A model generated the notes under the pieces. It was not told the DNA's origin, did not search any database, and saw nothing but the letters and a program-made list of their open reading frames with translations. Below, piece after piece: positions 51,138-60,003 of a stretch of DNA of 64,000 bases; the stretch's first letter is position 1; each line of letters begins with the position of its first letter. Source of the DNA: SHVO01 sp041905525 (GTDB lineage Bacteria > Pseudomonadota > Alphaproteobacteria > Rhodospirillales > Rhodospirillaceae). Both the position numbers and the translations under genes were made by a program. The stretch is taken from assembly GCA_041905525.1 (NCBI GenBank), contig JAYRKY010000015.1, forward strand, positions 16,770-80,769. Reading direction: 5' to 3'.

Positions 51138-51674
51138 CTATTTCGCCGTCTCCACCAATGTCTTCAGGCGCGCGAACTCGCTGTCCATCCTGCGTGCGGC
51201 GTCCGCGTTGGTCCGCGCCGCAAGTCGCGAAAGGTCCGCGGGCGGCATAGCTCCCGGGGCTTGCGAGCGCACAAAGACGTCATAGCGAAGGCGCGTTCTA
51301 AGGCCGTCCGAAGCCAATGTCCATGTTGCGTATCCGCGCAACTCTCCGTTCTGACCATCGAGGCGAATGGTCCATCGCTTGGCCGGCTCCAGTTCTGCGG
51401 TCTCGATGAAATAGAAGTTGTTCTCGGCCCCATCGGGCACGACTTTAAAACGCTCGCCGACGCCATCGGCGCCGCTGACACTCTCCGTCTTCGCACCGAG
51501 TTTCCAGGCGTTTACGTTCCGGAGGTGGGGCCAGACTTTGTCTGGGCTTGCCGGGATGTGGATCTCCGTGTGGGTGATGAAATCGAAAGCAGACGGCGGC
51601 TCCGCCGCGCACGCACCGCGGAACATCACACCCGCCGCAAGGGCGAGTGCAGTGCAAATTTGCCGAATGTTCAT
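51138..51674 (-). CDS. secreted SRPBCC (START-like) protein
   Basis: 178 residues from ATG 51674 (GGAGGGGAG five bases upstream); an in-frame start 45 bases earlier lacks a signal peptide. Signal sequence ends A-C-A-A-E. The body (ITHTEIHIPASPDKVWPHLR, N-V-N-A-W-K-L-G-A, A-E-L-E-P-A-K-R-W-T-I-R, then W-T-L-A-S-D-G-L-R-T-R-L) has the helix-grip pattern of the polyketide cyclase/SRPBCC superfamily, which binds hydrophobic ligands. The exported location is unusual for SRPBCC. Ligand unknown. Monocistronic. Confidence 0.75.
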   Translation of the reverse strand: MNIRQICTALALAAGVMFRGACAAEPPSAFDFITHTEIHIPASPDKVWPHLRNVNAWKLGAKTESVSGADGVGERFKVVPDGAENNFYFIETAELEPAKRWTIRLDGQNGELRGYATWTLASDGLRTRLRYDVFVRSQAPGAMPPADLSRLAARTNADAARRMDSEFARLKTLVETAK

Positions 51675-51824
51675 TGTGTCTCCCCTCCGGGCGCGGACCT
51701 GCCGCACCTGACCTCGCACCCAAGCTGGGCACGCTCCCGTCTACGCAACGATAGGCCAAGTGGGACGTATGGCAACGGGAAAGGCCGCGATGCCTAAGCA
51801 CGAGTGGGTCTGGGAAGGAGGGCA

Positions 51825-51914
51825 TGGCGGATGGGGTGGGATTCGAACCCACGAGACCCTTGCGGGCCTGCCGGTTTTCAAGACCGGTGCCTTCAACCGC
51901 TCGGCCACCCATCC
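51825..51914 (-). tRNA. tRNA-Ser (anticodon UGA)
   Basis: Read on the minus strand, acceptor GGATGGG pairs with CCCATCC, then discriminator G and encoded CCA. The anticodon stem CCGGT/ACCGG carries loop CT-TGA-AA, giving UGA; a long variable arm (AGGCCCGCAAGGGTCT region) and T arm GTGGG-TTCGAAT-CCCAC are present. It reads serine codons UCA and possibly others by wobble. Confidence 0.96.
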
Positions 51915-52034
51915 GGAGAAGGGTGCTTATAGCAACTCCTGCCCATAAGTCTGCGTAAATTTTGCCGCCGGACCTGCTGCGGGCGGCCCCCAATCATGGC
52001 ATAAACGGCGCATGTTTCGGGCAGTGGGGGTTCC

Positions 52035-52925
52035 ATGGACGGGCAGGGCGGCGCGCGGCCGGTGATCGGCATTATCGGGGGGTCGGGCCTCTACGATATG
52101 GACGCTCTCACCCATAAAGAGTGGCGTAAAGTCACGACGCCGTTCGGCGATCCCTCGGACGAACTCCTGTGCGGCGATATCGGCGGCACATCGGTGGTGT
52201 TTCTCCCGCGGCACGGGCGTGGCCATCGGTATGCGCCGAGCGATCTCAATTATCGCGCCAACATATTTGCCCTGAAAACCATGGGCGTGACCGAGATCCT
52301 TTCGCTGTCCGCCTGTGGCTCGCTGCAGGAGCATCTTGCCCCGGGCACTTTCGTCATCGTCGATCAGTTCATCGACCGCACCTTCGCCCGGGTGAAATCA
52401 TTCTTTGAAGCGGGCCTTGTCGCACATGTCTCCATGGCTCAGCCGGTGTGCGGGCGCCTGGGCGACGCCCTTGAAAGCGCCGCGCGCAGCCTTGGAATTC
52501 CTTACGCACGCGGCGGGACCTATCTCGCCATGGAAGGGCCGCAGTTCTCGACCCTCGCGGAATCGAATCTTTACCGCTCGTGGAACTGCGATGTGATCGG
52601 CATGACCAACATGCCGGAAGCCAAACTCGCCCGCGAAGCCGAGATGTGTTACGCGACAGTCGCGATGGTGACGGACTACGATTGCTGGCACGAAGGGCAC
52701 GGCGCGGTCACGGTCGATCAGGTGGTGCGCGTCTTGCTCGCCAACGCCGATAAAGCGCGCAACCTGGTGAAGCACGTCACGCCGGCGCTCGGTGGACACA
52801 GCGGCCCATGCGAACGCGGCTGCCATCACGCCCTGGATTCCGCGCTGATCACGGCTCCCGCGGCGCGCAGTTCGGAGCTCGTGAAAAAGCTGTCGCCGAT
52901 CGTCGGTCGCGTCCTCGCACGTTAA
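52035..52925 (+). CDS. mtnP: S-methyl-5'-thioadenosine phosphorylase
   Basis: 296 residues, the usual length. It cleaves methylthioadenosine with phosphate to adenine and methylthioribose-1-phosphate in methionine salvage. Family landmarks: IIGGSGLYDMDALT, FLPRHGRGHRYAPSDLNYRA, LSACGSLQEHLAPGTFVIVD, TYLAMEGPQFSTLAESNLYR and D-V-I-G-M-T-N-M-P-E-A-K-L-A-R-E-A. ATG 52035 is preceded by GTGGGGG. mtnA follows 1.5 kb downstream, separated by a minus-strand regulator. An ordinary purine nucleoside phosphorylase is unlikely given the mtnA context. Confidence 0.93.
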   Translation: MDGQGGARPVIGIIGGSGLYDMDALTHKEWRKVTTPFGDPSDELLCGDIGGTSVVFLPRHGRGHRYAPSDLNYRANIFALKTMGVTEILSLSACGSLQEHLAPGTFVIVDQFIDRTFARVKSFFEAGLVAHVSMAQPVCGRLGDALESAARSLGIPYARGGTYLAMEGPQFSTLAESNLYRSWNCDVIGMTNMPEAKLAREAEMCYATVAMVTDYDCWHEGHGAVTVDQVVRVLLANADKARNLVKHVTPALGGHSGPCERGCHHALDSALITAPAARSSELVKKLSPIVGRVLAR

Positions 52926-54133
52926 GCGCCGGAAGCGGTTCTTTCGGTCCACGCCTTGCACCAGGCGAGCACGTCCTCGCTCGGCATCGGTTTCGCGACA
53001 TAGAACCCTTGCACCACATCTACGCCGAGACCGGAGAGAAGCTGCCAATCTTCGGCCGTCTCGGCGCCCTCGGCCACGACCGAGAGGCCGAGGCTGTGGC
53101 CCAAGGCGGCGCTGGATTGCAGAATCGCCTTGGCCTTGTGATTTTGCAGGGCGCCGTTCACGAAAGCCCGGTCGATCTTGAGTTCGGCGAAGGGCACGCG
53201 CCGCAATTGCTCCATCGACGAATAGCCCGTGCCGAAGTCGTCGATGGAAAGCGCGAAGCCTTTCATGTGGAGCCGGGCGAGAATATCGAGCGTATCGGCC
53301 GCGTCGCGGAACACGCCAGTTTCGGTGATCTCCAGGACAATTTGCTCCGGATCGAGACCCTGACCGCGCGCCTCCCGCGCGATATAGTCCGGCATCCCCA
53401 GATCGACGAGCAAATGGGCGGAGATATTGATGCTCAGCTTTGTCGAAAGCCCGGCCTTGTTCCACGCCGCGCACTGCCGCAAAGCGAGCGAAAGGACGCG
53501 GTCCGTCAGCGGCTTGATCAGCCCGCTCTCTTCGGCGAGGGCAACGAACTGACTGGGCGGGACCATCCCGTGGTCCGGATGCAGCCAGCGCCCCAGACAT
53601 TCAAAACCGTCGATCTCGCGCAGCCGCATGTTGATCTTCGGCTGATAGTGAAGGGTGATATGGTCGGCCGCCAGACCGCGTTCCAAGTCCTTCGCGGTCA
53701 AAGGAAGGTACCGCGGCGGCGTGCGCGCCGGTCCTGCGCCGTCCAACTTCGACAGCATGCCGATCACCGCGTCGGAACTGATCGGCTTCTCGATGGCGCC
53801 GAGCACCATAAGCCCCCGGGCCCGGGCCATGTCGATCGCCGTGCTGAGCAGAGCTTCCTCGGCACTGCTGATAAAGACGACCGCCGGCTTCACGGGCAGT
53901 TCGGCGAGATGACGCACCACCTCGATGCCGTCCATATCCGGCATCATCAAATCGCAGAGGATGAGATCCACGGCCGGCGCCGCGCTGTTCAGATAGGCAA
54001 TGGCGTCGGCCCCGCCTCCCGCGAGTCCGATTTTTTCCACCCCGGCGGCCTCAAGAAAACGGCCGGTCATGCTCCGGACAATGGCTTTATCGTCGACGAC
54101 TAATACGTGATGAGGGCGGGGGACCTGGGACAT
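52922..54133 (-). CDS. response regulator with EAL c-di-GMP phosphodiesterase domain
   Basis: 403 residues from ATG 54133. Receiver: V-L-V-V-D-D, acceptor D61 in LILCDLMMPDMDG, switch S90, and the expected K116 in G-A-I-E-K-P. EAL domain from about 148: the signature reads E-C-L (GFECLGRW), and the catalytic set is retained (I-N-I-S-A asparagine, E-I-T-E, D-D-F-G-T-G, L-K-I-D, V-V-A-E-G-A-E). So it is predicted to degrade c-di-GMP under control of phosphorylation. Convergent with mtnP, overlapping by four bases. No kinase nearby. Confidence 0.92.
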   Translation of the reverse strand: MSQVPRPHHVLVVDDKAIVRSMTGRFLEAAGVEKIGLAGGGADAIAYLNSAAPAVDLILCDLMMPDMDGIEVVRHLAELPVKPAVVFISSAEEALLSTAIDMARARGLMVLGAIEKPISSDAVIGMLSKLDGAGPARTPPRYLPLTAKDLERGLAADHITLHYQPKINMRLREIDGFECLGRWLHPDHGMVPPSQFVALAEESGLIKPLTDRVLSLALRQCAAWNKAGLSTKLSINISAHLLVDLGMPDYIAREARGQGLDPEQIVLEITETGVFRDAADTLDILARLHMKGFALSIDDFGTGYSSMEQLRRVPFAELKIDRAFVNGALQNHKAKAILQSSAALGHSLGLSVVAEGAETAEDWQLLSGLGVDVVQGFYVAKPMPSEDVLAWCKAWTERTASGA

Positions 54134-54464
54134 GAAACGGTACAAAACAATTTGCTGAAAATGACGAAAATCTGGGGCAGGGGCGGGACGGCCGAGGCCT
54201 ACGCCTCCATCGGGCGCGTCATAGCCCCGCGCAGGGCCTCATTGTCATCTGTATGAATTCCCTCAATATTCCCACCCAAGACCTATAGCATATCGTTAAT
54301 AGTCGAAATCAATAAACAGAAAATCGTTCTTTCGGTCGCGAACCGAACGTTTACGTTTCCGGACCCGCACGATGATCGCCCCACGGTTTGAAACTTCGCG
54401 CAACCGTAGTTTTTCAGCCGTACGGGCACGTGCCATATGATCAGCGGGCGAAAAAGGAACCGAG
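54134..54464. other. divergent control region, EAL regulator / mtnA
   Basis: No gene seen. A hairpin TTCGGT-CGCGA-ACCGAA lies at 54331-54347 in AT-rich sequence. No SAM riboswitch pattern was recognised before mtnA. The mtnA ribosome site is AGGAACCGAG just before 54465. Confidence 0.35.
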
Positions 54465-55562
54465 ATGCTCATTGAAGGACGGCATTTCCGCACCATCTGG
54501 CATGACGATGCCGGCGACGTGCACGTCATCGACCAGACGAAGCTGCCGTTTGCGTTCGAGACCCATCGTCTTTCCAGCGCCGAGGATGCGGCTCACGCGA
54601 TCCGGCGCATGGTTGTGCGCGGAGCGCCGCTCATCGGAGCGACCGCCGCCTACGGGGTGGCGCTCGCGATGCGCCAGGATCCCAACGACGCCCATCTTGC
54701 GTCCGTCTCGGCCCGTCTTCGCGCCGCGCGTCCGACAGCGGTGAACCTGGCCTGGGCCCTGGATGAGATGAACGCCGCCTTGCGATGCCCGCCGGAGGAG
54801 CGCGCCGCACGCGCCCTCGCCAAAGCGGCGGCAATCTGCGACGCCGATGTGGCTGTGTGCGAGGCGATTGGGCGGCACGGGCAAACGATCTTTCAAAACG
54901 TGTTCGAAAAGAAGGGGGGCACGGGGCCTTTGAACGTGCTGACCCACTGCAACGCGGGCTGGCTCGCCTGTGTTGACTGGGGGACCGCGCTCGCGCCCAT
55001 TTACCGCGCGCATGATGCGGGCCTTCCGATCCACGTGTGGGTGGACGAGACGCGTCCGCGGAATCAGGGCGGGTCGCTGACGGCTTATGAACTGCGCAGC
55101 CATGGCGTTGCGCACACCATCATCGCCGACAATACCGGCGGCCATCTGATGCAGCGCGGCCTCGTCGATGTCGTGATCGTCGGCACCGATCGCACGACTG
55201 CGAACGGCGACGTCTGCAACAAGATCGGAACCTATCTGAAAGCCCTGGCGGCGCACGATAACCAGGTGCCGTTCTATGTGGCGCTGCCGTCCACAACCAT
55301 CGACTGGTCGCTCGCCGACGGCCGCCAGATCCCGATCGAGGAACGCGACGCCCGCGAATTGTCGCACGTCACGGGCCTTACCGCCGCGGGCGCGCTTGAA
55401 ACGGTGGAGATCTACCCGCCGGAAAGCACCGCTCTCAATGTCGGTTTCGACGTGACGCCGGCGCGCTACGTCACGGCCCTGATCACCGAGCGCGGACCTT
55501 GCGCCGCCACCCGCGACGGGCTAATCGCTCTGTTCCCGGAACACGCCAGCGCGGCGGCCTAA
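54465..55562 (+). CDS. mtnA: methylthioribose-1-phosphate isomerase
   Basis: 365 residues, full length. Converts methylthioribose-1-phosphate to methylthioribulose-1-phosphate. eIF2B-related fold with the family landmarks RRMVVRGAPLIGATAAYGVA, L-T-H-C-N-A-G-W-L-A (catalytic Cys), VDETRPRNQGGSLTAYEL, IADNTGGHLMQRGLVDVVIV and G-T-D-R-T-T-A-N-G-D-V with the catalytic Asp. Its stop TAATG overlaps the start of the class II aldolase gene by one base, so the two are translationally coupled. Works downstream of mtnP. Confidence 0.95.
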   Translation: MLIEGRHFRTIWHDDAGDVHVIDQTKLPFAFETHRLSSAEDAAHAIRRMVVRGAPLIGATAAYGVALAMRQDPNDAHLASVSARLRAARPTAVNLAWALDEMNAALRCPPEERAARALAKAAAICDADVAVCEAIGRHGQTIFQNVFEKKGGTGPLNVLTHCNAGWLACVDWGTALAPIYRAHDAGLPIHVWVDETRPRNQGGSLTAYELRSHGVAHTIIADNTGGHLMQRGLVDVVIVGTDRTTANGDVCNKIGTYLKALAAHDNQVPFYVALPSTTIDWSLADGRQIPIEERDARELSHVTGLTAAGALETVEIYPPESTALNVGFDVTPARYVTALITERGPCAATRDGLIALFPEHASAAA

Positions 55563-56263
55563 TGGATACCCTTATGCACGCTCAAAGCGACGCGCGCCTG
55601 AAGGCCGAAGTCATTGTCACCTGTTGCGCGCTTGCACAGCGCGGGCTGACACACGGCACCTCGGGCAATGTGAGCGTTAGGCGCAACCCGGAGACGTTTT
55701 TCATCAGCCCCACCGGTGTGCCGTACGAGCAGCTGGACGACATTCCGGTGATGGACTTCCAGGGCCGGTGGTACGGCGCACGGCGTCCGTCCAGCGAATG
55801 GCGCTTCCACCGCGACATCCTGAAAGCGCGCCCGGACGTCAACGCCATCGTCCACACGCATTCGAAATTCGCGGTCGCGTTGGCTTGTACGGGGCAGGGC
55901 ATCCCTGCGTTCCACTATATGGTCGCGGTTGCGGGCGGCGCGGATATCCGCTGCGCGCCTTACGCCACCTTTGGTTCCCAGGCGCTATCCGACGGCGCGG
56001 TTACCGCGCTCGCGGATCGTAAAGCATGTCTGCTCGCGAACCACGGCGTGATCGCGACCGGCCCGGACCTTCCGAGCGCCCTGCGGCTGGCGGGCGAAGT
56101 TGAGAATCTCGCCGCGCAGTACTGCGCCGCCTTGCAGGTCGGAAGCCCGGTGCTTCTGAGCGAAGGAGAAATGGAGCGCGTGCTGCAGCTCTTCCGCACG
56201 TACGGAAAGCAGGAAAGCACCCACGACCCGGACCTGGTTCACGCCGGCCCCGCGTTTCCTTAG
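55562..56263 (+). CDS. class II aldolase/adducin-family protein, methylthioribulose-1-P processing
   Basis: 233 residues from ATG 55562. Zn-dependent class II aldolase fold: L-T-H-G-T-S-G-N-V-S-V-R, F-I-S-P-T-G-V-P-Y, catalytic-type Glu in S-S-E-W-R-F-H, metal histidines in A-I-V-H-T-H-S-K-F and the third in A-N-H-G-V-I-A-T-G. Directly coupled to mtnA, so its substrate is most likely methylthioribulose-1-phosphate. It could be the dehydratase MtnB or the aldolase (Ald2) of the DHAP shunt. None of the later Met-salvage enzymes (MtnC, MtnD, MtnW/X) are in the window, which leaves the aldolase reading open. Confidence 0.85.
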   Translation: MDTLMHAQSDARLKAEVIVTCCALAQRGLTHGTSGNVSVRRNPETFFISPTGVPYEQLDDIPVMDFQGRWYGARRPSSEWRFHRDILKARPDVNAIVHTHSKFAVALACTGQGIPAFHYMVAVAGGADIRCAPYATFGSQALSDGAVTALADRKACLLANHGVIATGPDLPSALRLAGEVENLAAQYCAALQVGSPVLLSEGEMERVLQLFRTYGKQESTHDPDLVHAGPAFP

Positions 56264-57030
56264 GCGGACGTCCGCGCGCTTTCGTGCCAGTGGCGCAAGA
56301 GCCGCCGGGAGAGGGCGTCGAGCGCCAGATAGAGAACGAGCCCCGTGGCGCTGAGCAGGAAGAAACAGCCGAGGGCGACGGCGAGCTCCAGGCGGTAGCT
56401 GGCTTCGACCAGCCGCGACGCAAGCCCGGAACGCGTTCCGGAGGTTCCCGCGACCATCTCGGCGACGACTGTGCCGATCAGGGCGAGCCCTCCGGCGATC
56501 CGCACGCCGCCGAGGAAATACGGAAGGGCGCTGGGGATCATCAGCCGTGTGATCGTCTGCGCGCGGCTCGCGCCGTAAAGCCGGAACAGATCCTTGAGGT
56601 TCGTATCCACGCTCTTAAGGCCGAGCAGCGTGTTGGCGATGATCGGAAATATCGCCGCCATCCACGCCAGGATCAGAAGCACGACAAAGACGTTCTCAAC
56701 CCAGATGATCACAAACGGGGCGATCGTGACGATGGGCGTGACCTGGAGAAACACGGCGTAGGGGAAAAAGATGCGTTCCGCGAGCGGCGACTGCGCCAGA
56801 AGAATAGCGATCAGTCCGCCCGAGACCGCCGCCAAGGCCAGCGCCGCAAGCGTGACTTGAAGGGTGACACCAAGCGCCGCCGTCAAATCCGATGCATTGG
56901 CGCCAATCGAGGCCGCAATCGCCAACGGGCTTGGCAGGATGTAGGGCGGTACGTTTCCAAGGCGAACCGCCGCCTCCCAAACCGCGAGCAGAAAGACCCC
57001 AAAGGCCAAAGGCGCGAACACGCGGTTCAT
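56260..57030 (-). CDS. ABC transporter permease, SsuC/ThiX-like
   Basis: 256 residues from ATG 57030, which shares ATGA with the ATPase stop; a longer in-frame start only adds sequence inside the ATPase gene. Six hydrophobic segments and the BPD_transp_1 coupling loop L-F-R-L-Y-G-A-S-R-A-Q-T-I-T-R-L-M-I-P-S, then A-L-P-Y-F-L-G-G-V-R-I-A. Family members import sulfonates, nitrate, taurine or pyrimidine precursors of thiamine. The partner binding protein points to the last group. Last gene of the minus-strand operon. Confidence 0.9.
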   Translation of the reverse strand: MNRVFAPLAFGVFLLAVWEAAVRLGNVPPYILPSPLAIAASIGANASDLTAALGVTLQVTLAALALAAVSGGLIAILLAQSPLAERIFFPYAVFLQVTPIVTIAPFVIIWVENVFVVLLILAWMAAIFPIIANTLLGLKSVDTNLKDLFRLYGASRAQTITRLMIPSALPYFLGGVRIAGGLALIGTVVAEMVAGTSGTRSGLASRLVEASYRLELAVALGCFFLLSATGLVLYLALDALSRRLLRHWHESARTSA

Positions 57031-57770
57031 CGAACTGGCTCCTCGGCCGCGGCCCGCAAGAGCGCGCCGATCCGCTGACACTGATCGGCGAAAGCATGAC
57101 TGGCGCGAACGTCTTCATCGCGGTGCGTTGGCAGATCGATCGCAACATCGGCGATGACGCGCCCCGGCCGTGCCGACATGACGATCACGCGCTGCGACAA
57201 GAATACCGCCTCGCGGATGGAATGGGTGACGAAGATCACCGTCCACGTGTTCTGTTGCCAAAGCTGGAGCAGATCGTCGTTCAAGCGAAAACGGGTGAAT
57301 TCATCGAGCGCCGCAAACGGCTCGTCCATGAACAAGAGATCGGGATTTGTCACCACCGCGCGCGCGATGGAGGCGCGCATCTTCATCCCACCCGACAGCT
57401 CGCGCGGATAGGCGTGCGCGAACCCGTCCAACCCGACGCGTTTGAGCGTGGGCGCGACGTTGTCCATCGGCCGCTTTTTCAGGCTCAGGGGCAGGGCCAC
57501 ATTGGCCTGGATAGTCGCCCACGGCATCAATGTGGCGTCCTGGAAGACGAAGCCGGTTTCGCCTAGTCCGTCTCCACGGGTGATGCTCCCGGAACTCGCG
57601 GGCAGGAGATCCGCCATGATGCGCAACAGGGTCGACTTGCCGCACCCCGACGGTCCGACAAGACTGACGAAACTTCCGCGGGCGATTTCAAAGGATGTGG
57701 GGGCGAGGGCGGTGGTTCCGCTCGCGTAGGTCTTTGCGACGCCGTCGAGGCGAAGGACAGGCTCGTTCAA
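57027..57770 (-). CDS. ABC transporter ATP-binding protein, SsuB/ThiZ-like
   Basis: 247 residues from TTG 57770, which overlaps the stop of the binding-protein gene (TTGA). Walker A G-P-S-G-C-G-K-S-T, Q-loop V-F-Q-D-A-T-L-M-P-W, signature E-L-S-G-G-M-K-M-R, Walker B L-L-F-M-D-E-P-F-A-A-L-D-E, switch H in V-T-H-S-I-R-E-A. Typical ATPase of nitrate/sulfonate/HMP importers. The non-ATG start and overlaps on both sides indicate coupled translation within the operon. Confidence 0.94.
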   Translation of the reverse strand: MNEPVLRLDGVAKTYASGTTALAPTSFEIARGSFVSLVGPSGCGKSTLLRIMADLLPASSGSITRGDGLGETGFVFQDATLMPWATIQANVALPLSLKKRPMDNVAPTLKRVGLDGFAHAYPRELSGGMKMRASIARAVVTNPDLLFMDEPFAALDEFTRFRLNDDLLQLWQQNTWTVIFVTHSIREAVFLSQRVIVMSARPGRVIADVAIDLPTHRDEDVRASHAFADQCQRIGALLRAAAEEPVR

Positions 57771-58762
57771 CGGGCGCCGCCCGCGCCACCTTTGCCGACA
57801 AAGGCGGTCGTGTAAGCCTTCTTGTAATCCATTTGCTTCGGATAGAGGCCATCGGCGGCCATGACGTCGAAGAAGGCCTTCCAGCGTTCGTCGGTCATGA
57901 TCCCCACGCCCTTACTCTCCGCATCGCCGCCCATGATCATCTTGTATTCGAGGAGTTTGCCGCGGCCGAAGGCGAGCAGCTCCTCGGTCATGTCCGGGTT
58001 GTCCTTGCGGATGAGCGCATTGGCGGGCGAGGGGTCTCCGGTCAGATAGCTGATCCATCCCGCGATGCTCGCGTCGACGAATCTGCGCACCAGATCCGGC
58101 TGTTCGGTCACGCGCTTGGTCGATGTCATGATCACCGACGAGTAGCTCGCGTACCCGGAGTCCGCCAGCAGCATCACGACCGGCTTCTTCCCCGCGCGCT
58201 GGATCTGGAACGGCTCGCTGGAGAGCAATCCCTGCTGGATCGCGGCGGTGCTCGAGAGGAACGGCGTCAGGTTGAAGGTGTAGGGCGCGATCTGATCGTC
58301 GGTGTAGCCGTATTTGGCGCGCAGAAAACGCCAGAACCCGATGCGGGTGTCCGGCGAAATCATGATCTTCTGGCCCTTCAATTGCGCCAGGGTGTCGTGG
58401 CCCGCGCCGGCATGCGAGATCAGGACGGCGGGGTCTTTCTGAAAGATCGCGGCGACGGCAACAACCGGCACGTCCTGGGCCACGAAATTCAAGGGGATGA
58501 AAGAATTCGGCACCGCCGAGAAGTCGAGGCGGCCCGCCGCGAGCAATTGCGAGTGATTGATCTGCGGCCCGCCCTGGCGGATATCGACCTCAAGTCCGGC
58601 TTTTGCGTACAGGCCTGTCGCCAGCGCTTGGTAATAACCGCCATGTTCCGCCTGCGCGCGCCAGTCGGTCCCAAGCGAGACTTTATCCGCGCTCCAGGCG
58701 GCGACCGAGAAGCACAGGCTCGCAACCAGCGAGCCAAGACCGAAGAACGCGCGGCTCCGCAT
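57767..58762 (-). CDS. ABC substrate-binding protein, NMT1/THI5-like
   Basis: 331 residues from ATG 58762, one base overlapping the cyclase stop (TAATG). Signal peptide ends A-A-W-S-A-D. Core: LGTDWRAQAEHGGYYQALAT, L-E-V-D-I-R-Q-G-G-P-Q-I-N, LAAGRLDFSAVPNSFIPLNF and T-R-I-G-F-W-R-F-L-R. This matches NMT1/THI5-type periplasmic proteins such as ThiY, which bind aminopyrimidines, though related ones bind sulfonates. Upstream in-frame sequence up to 59797 is antisense noise over the cyclase gene. Confidence 0.88.
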   Translation of the reverse strand: MRSRAFFGLGSLVASLCFSVAAWSADKVSLGTDWRAQAEHGGYYQALATGLYAKAGLEVDIRQGGPQINHSQLLAAGRLDFSAVPNSFIPLNFVAQDVPVVAVAAIFQKDPAVLISHAGAGHDTLAQLKGQKIMISPDTRIGFWRFLRAKYGYTDDQIAPYTFNLTPFLSSTAAIQQGLLSSEPFQIQRAGKKPVVMLLADSGYASYSSVIMTSTKRVTEQPDLVRRFVDASIAGWISYLTGDPSPANALIRKDNPDMTEELLAFGRGKLLEYKMIMGGDAESKGVGIMTDERWKAFFDVMAADGLYPKQMDYKKAYTTAFVGKGGAGGAR

Positions 58763-59877
58763 TAAATCTTGAACACGCCGCCGGGGGCGCCCGCGGCCGC
58801 GGGGGCCGCCTGCGCGCCGGGCTTCGCGACCTTGGCCGACTGCTGTTCTTCGATCGGGAACACTTTGAACAACTCGGGCGGCTTCGCGATGTTTTTCATC
58901 GGACGCACGCCGATCGACATGAAGTGCGCCGGCACCTTGTTGCGCGCGGCGTTCGCCACCACGTCGGAAACCGTCACGCCGTCCGGATCGCACTGCGGCT
59001 CGATACGCGCCGCGATGTTCACGCCTTCGCCGAACACGTCGGTGCCGGTGTGAATGACTTCCCCCATGTGAACGCCGATGCGGATATGGAACTGGTCGTT
59101 CGCCGGTTTGCCTTTGTTGTAGTCGGCGATCCCCTTTTGACAGTCGAGGGCGCACTGCACCGCGTTTTCGGCCGAACGGAAGCGCACCATGAAGGCATCG
59201 CCGATCGTCTTGATGACCGTGCCGCGGTTGCGCACGATCTGATTGCGCATGATTTCGTTGTGAATGCTCAGCTTCTTCACCATGGCCGCTTCGTCGGCGC
59301 CCATCTGCTTCGAATATCCGACGATATCGGTGAACATGATGGCGGTGAGCTGGCGCTTGGGATTCTTCGCCGAGCCTTCCTCCATCGCGTCGAGGTCTTT
59401 GTCGCTCTTGCGGAACTTGTCGAGGGCGCGCAGCGGATTGAGCGGTGCAAGCAGGCGCCCGAGGCCCATCGTGACCAGCGCGGTGATGAAAGATTGCAGA
59501 ACGCGCGAAACACCCCAAACGCCGATGGCGACGAACATCGCCGCGAACACCAGGCTCTTTGCCGTCACCTGCCAGCCCGCGGGCGTGAAATCGGTGACGA
59601 AGGTGGAGGCGCGGTAGAGCGAGAAGGCTTGAATTGTGGTATAAATATACAGCGCCAGGCAGCCGAGCGATTTTATCGGGTTCTCGGTGTAGAGGCGCAG
59701 AATCACCAAACCAAGCACCACCCCGATGTAAACCAGGGTGAGGATCGGTGAGTGAATTTGAATGTCGATCGCGCCCGCGAACATGTTGAGGACCCACTCG
59801 GTGAAGAATCCGGTGTCCTGCGGCGCCGCACCCGTCTTCGCGAGTTCAGTCGTATAGGTGAAAGCTTCGTCAGCCAT
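58762..59877 (-). CDS. membrane-anchored class III adenylate/guanylate cyclase
   Basis: 371 residues from ATG 59877 (AGGGG nine bases upstream). Residues 40-155 contain about three or four membrane helices (ILTLVYIGVVLGLVILRLY, SLGCLALYIYTTIQAF, SLVFAAMFVAIGVWGV). The cyclase domain from about 175 has the metal aspartates in I-M-F-T-D-I-V-G-Y-S and T-I-G-D-A-F-M-V-R-F and the transition-state residues in G-E-G-V-N-I-A-A-R-I. Predicted to make cAMP (or cGMP) at the membrane. First gene of an operon with a complete ABC importer, an unusual partnership. Ends in a Pro/Ala-rich tail. Confidence 0.88.
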   Translation of the reverse strand: MADEAFTYTTELAKTGAAPQDTGFFTEWVLNMFAGAIDIQIHSPILTLVYIGVVLGLVILRLYTENPIKSLGCLALYIYTTIQAFSLYRASTFVTDFTPAGWQVTAKSLVFAAMFVAIGVWGVSRVLQSFITALVTMGLGRLLAPLNPLRALDKFRKSDKDLDAMEEGSAKNPKRQLTAIMFTDIVGYSKQMGADEAAMVKKLSIHNEIMRNQIVRNRGTVIKTIGDAFMVRFRSAENAVQCALDCQKGIADYNKGKPANDQFHIRIGVHMGEVIHTGTDVFGEGVNIAARIEPQCDPDGVTVSDVVANAARNKVPAHFMSIGVRPMKNIAKPPELFKVFPIEEQQSAKVAKPGAQAAPAAAGAPGGVFKI

Positions 59878-60003
59878 CGTTCTCAACCCCTGTTATCCGG
59901 TCCCACTCCGGAAGCGGCGGGAGTCTAACGGAACGGAGGTTTTATTTCCACTCTTGCGGGCGTCTTGCCGAGCGGCGATTCTCGCCATATTACGGGGGTT
60001 TAG

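Noticed and set aside
51825..51914. Genomic-island boundary at the tRNA-Ser gene
   Set aside because: No integrase gene, no direct repeat of the tRNA 3' end and no mobility genes occur in the window on either side.
58763..59797. N-terminal extension of the ABC binding protein to 676 aa
   Set aside because: The extra 345 residues run through the cyclase gene in another frame and are Arg-rich noise. The signal peptide at 58762 marks the true start.
56260..59877. Thiamine (TPP) riboswitch controlling the THI5-like transporter operon
   Set aside because: The gap 59878-60003 ahead of the operon shows no TPP-box sequence (CUGAGA / ACCUGA elements) that I can recognise, so the thiamine link rests on protein similarity only.
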